Shown one piece after another: positions 63,724 to 64,000 of a stretch of 64,000 nt of DNA; position 1 is the stretch's first letter, and each line of letters opens with the position of its first letter. Below the pieces are notes generated by a model that saw nothing but the letters and a program-made list of their open reading frames with translations, had not been told where the DNA came from and did no database searches. This stretch comes from Aphrocallistes beatrix. Its lineage: Eukaryota > Porifera > Hexactinellida > Sceptrulophora > Aphrocallistidae. The stretch is from positions 2,418,001 to 2,482,000 of the forward strand of contig OY725491.1 in NCBI GenBank assembly GCA_963281255.1. Direction: 5' to 3'. Made by a program: the position numbers and the translations under genes.

Positions 63724-64000
63724 ATTGGATATTGTGACACAGTTGGTTAGTGTTAACGATTCAAACGCTTTGAGTTTGGCTTTGAAACAGAAAATAATCG
63801 ATTTGGAGTCCCCACTCCCAGATGCAAATGGAGATACTTTGATACATCTTACCTCAAGGACTGGCACAACTGAATGTTTGAAATATCTACTTTATGATGT
63901 TTACGAACCATTTCCATATACTTTAAAGAATGATGACGATTACTCTATATTACATTCTGCAATAAAGGGCGGGATTAAAGAGAATGTAGAGATGATACTT
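63724..64000 (+). CDS. Ankyrin-repeat exon of gene 2, runs off the window
   Basis: After a strong acceptor (a long T run, then CATTTAG) a frame of 92 codons is open to the window end. It contains ankyrin repeats: ALSLALKQKIIDLESPLPDA, GDTLIHLTSRTGTTECLKYL and YSILHSAIKGGIKENVEMIL. The exon enters in phase 2, which matches the micro-exon at 40797-40837. By comparison with gene 1, the rest should be more ankyrin repeats followed by a TRP-like membrane domain beyond 64000. The start has no ATG, as expected for an internal exon. Confidence 0.75.

Overview
The window is AT-rich, intron-containing DNA from an invertebrate animal. I cannot name the phylum. The evidence is GT/AG introns, ankyrin/TRP-type cation channels, an inositol-trisphosphate-receptor-like calcium channel, a 7TM receptor-like gene, and a dense load of animal-type transposons (mariner, gypsy, hAT, pogo/Tc1, piggyBac-like and Helentron-like). 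No rRNA gene, tRNA gene, CRISPR array or bacterial operon structure is visible.

Layout. (1) 333-8490, plus strand: the 3' part of an ankyrin-repeat TRP-like channel gene. It has three phase-compatible exons (333-1478, 3293-4606, 8174-8490), and its introns are full of inverted-repeat transposons. (2) 9691-10827, minus strand: a single-exon seven-transmembrane receptor-like gene with one in-frame TAA inside TM1. (3) 11-26.5 kb: gene-poor DNA made of fold-back elements, hAT- and TA-type MITEs and a hairpin-rich Helentron-like family, some with 140-bp tandem repeats. (4) 26565-26837, 40797-40837 and 63724-64000+, plus strand: the first coding exons of a second ankyrin-channel gene, with matching splice phases. 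Its first intron holds a broken mariner, several decayed gypsy copies, a gypsy element with both LTRs inserted into a pogo/jerky-like transposase, and large fold-back elements. (5) 42490-50578, minus strand: an IP3-receptor-like gene of about 2,690 codons with almost no introns. It is read in three frames because of two one-base frameshifts, and it lies inside the second intron of the ankyrin-channel gene on the opposite strand. (6) 50.6-63.7 kb: more repeats, including a diverged local duplication, a piggyBac-like MITE with a visible empty site, and a gypsy remnant interrupted by a hAT MITE.

How the genes relate. All the supported host genes are multi-pass membrane proteins: two TRP-like ankyrin channels, an IP3R/RyR-family calcium channel and a 7TM receptor. 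A link between the channels through calcium signalling is inference only. The most notable biology is the IP3R-like protein with a rewritten selectivity filter, its nesting inside a TRP-like gene, the coiled-coil tail of the first TRP-like gene, and a set of transposon nestings that can be dated relative to one another from target-site duplications and empty sites.
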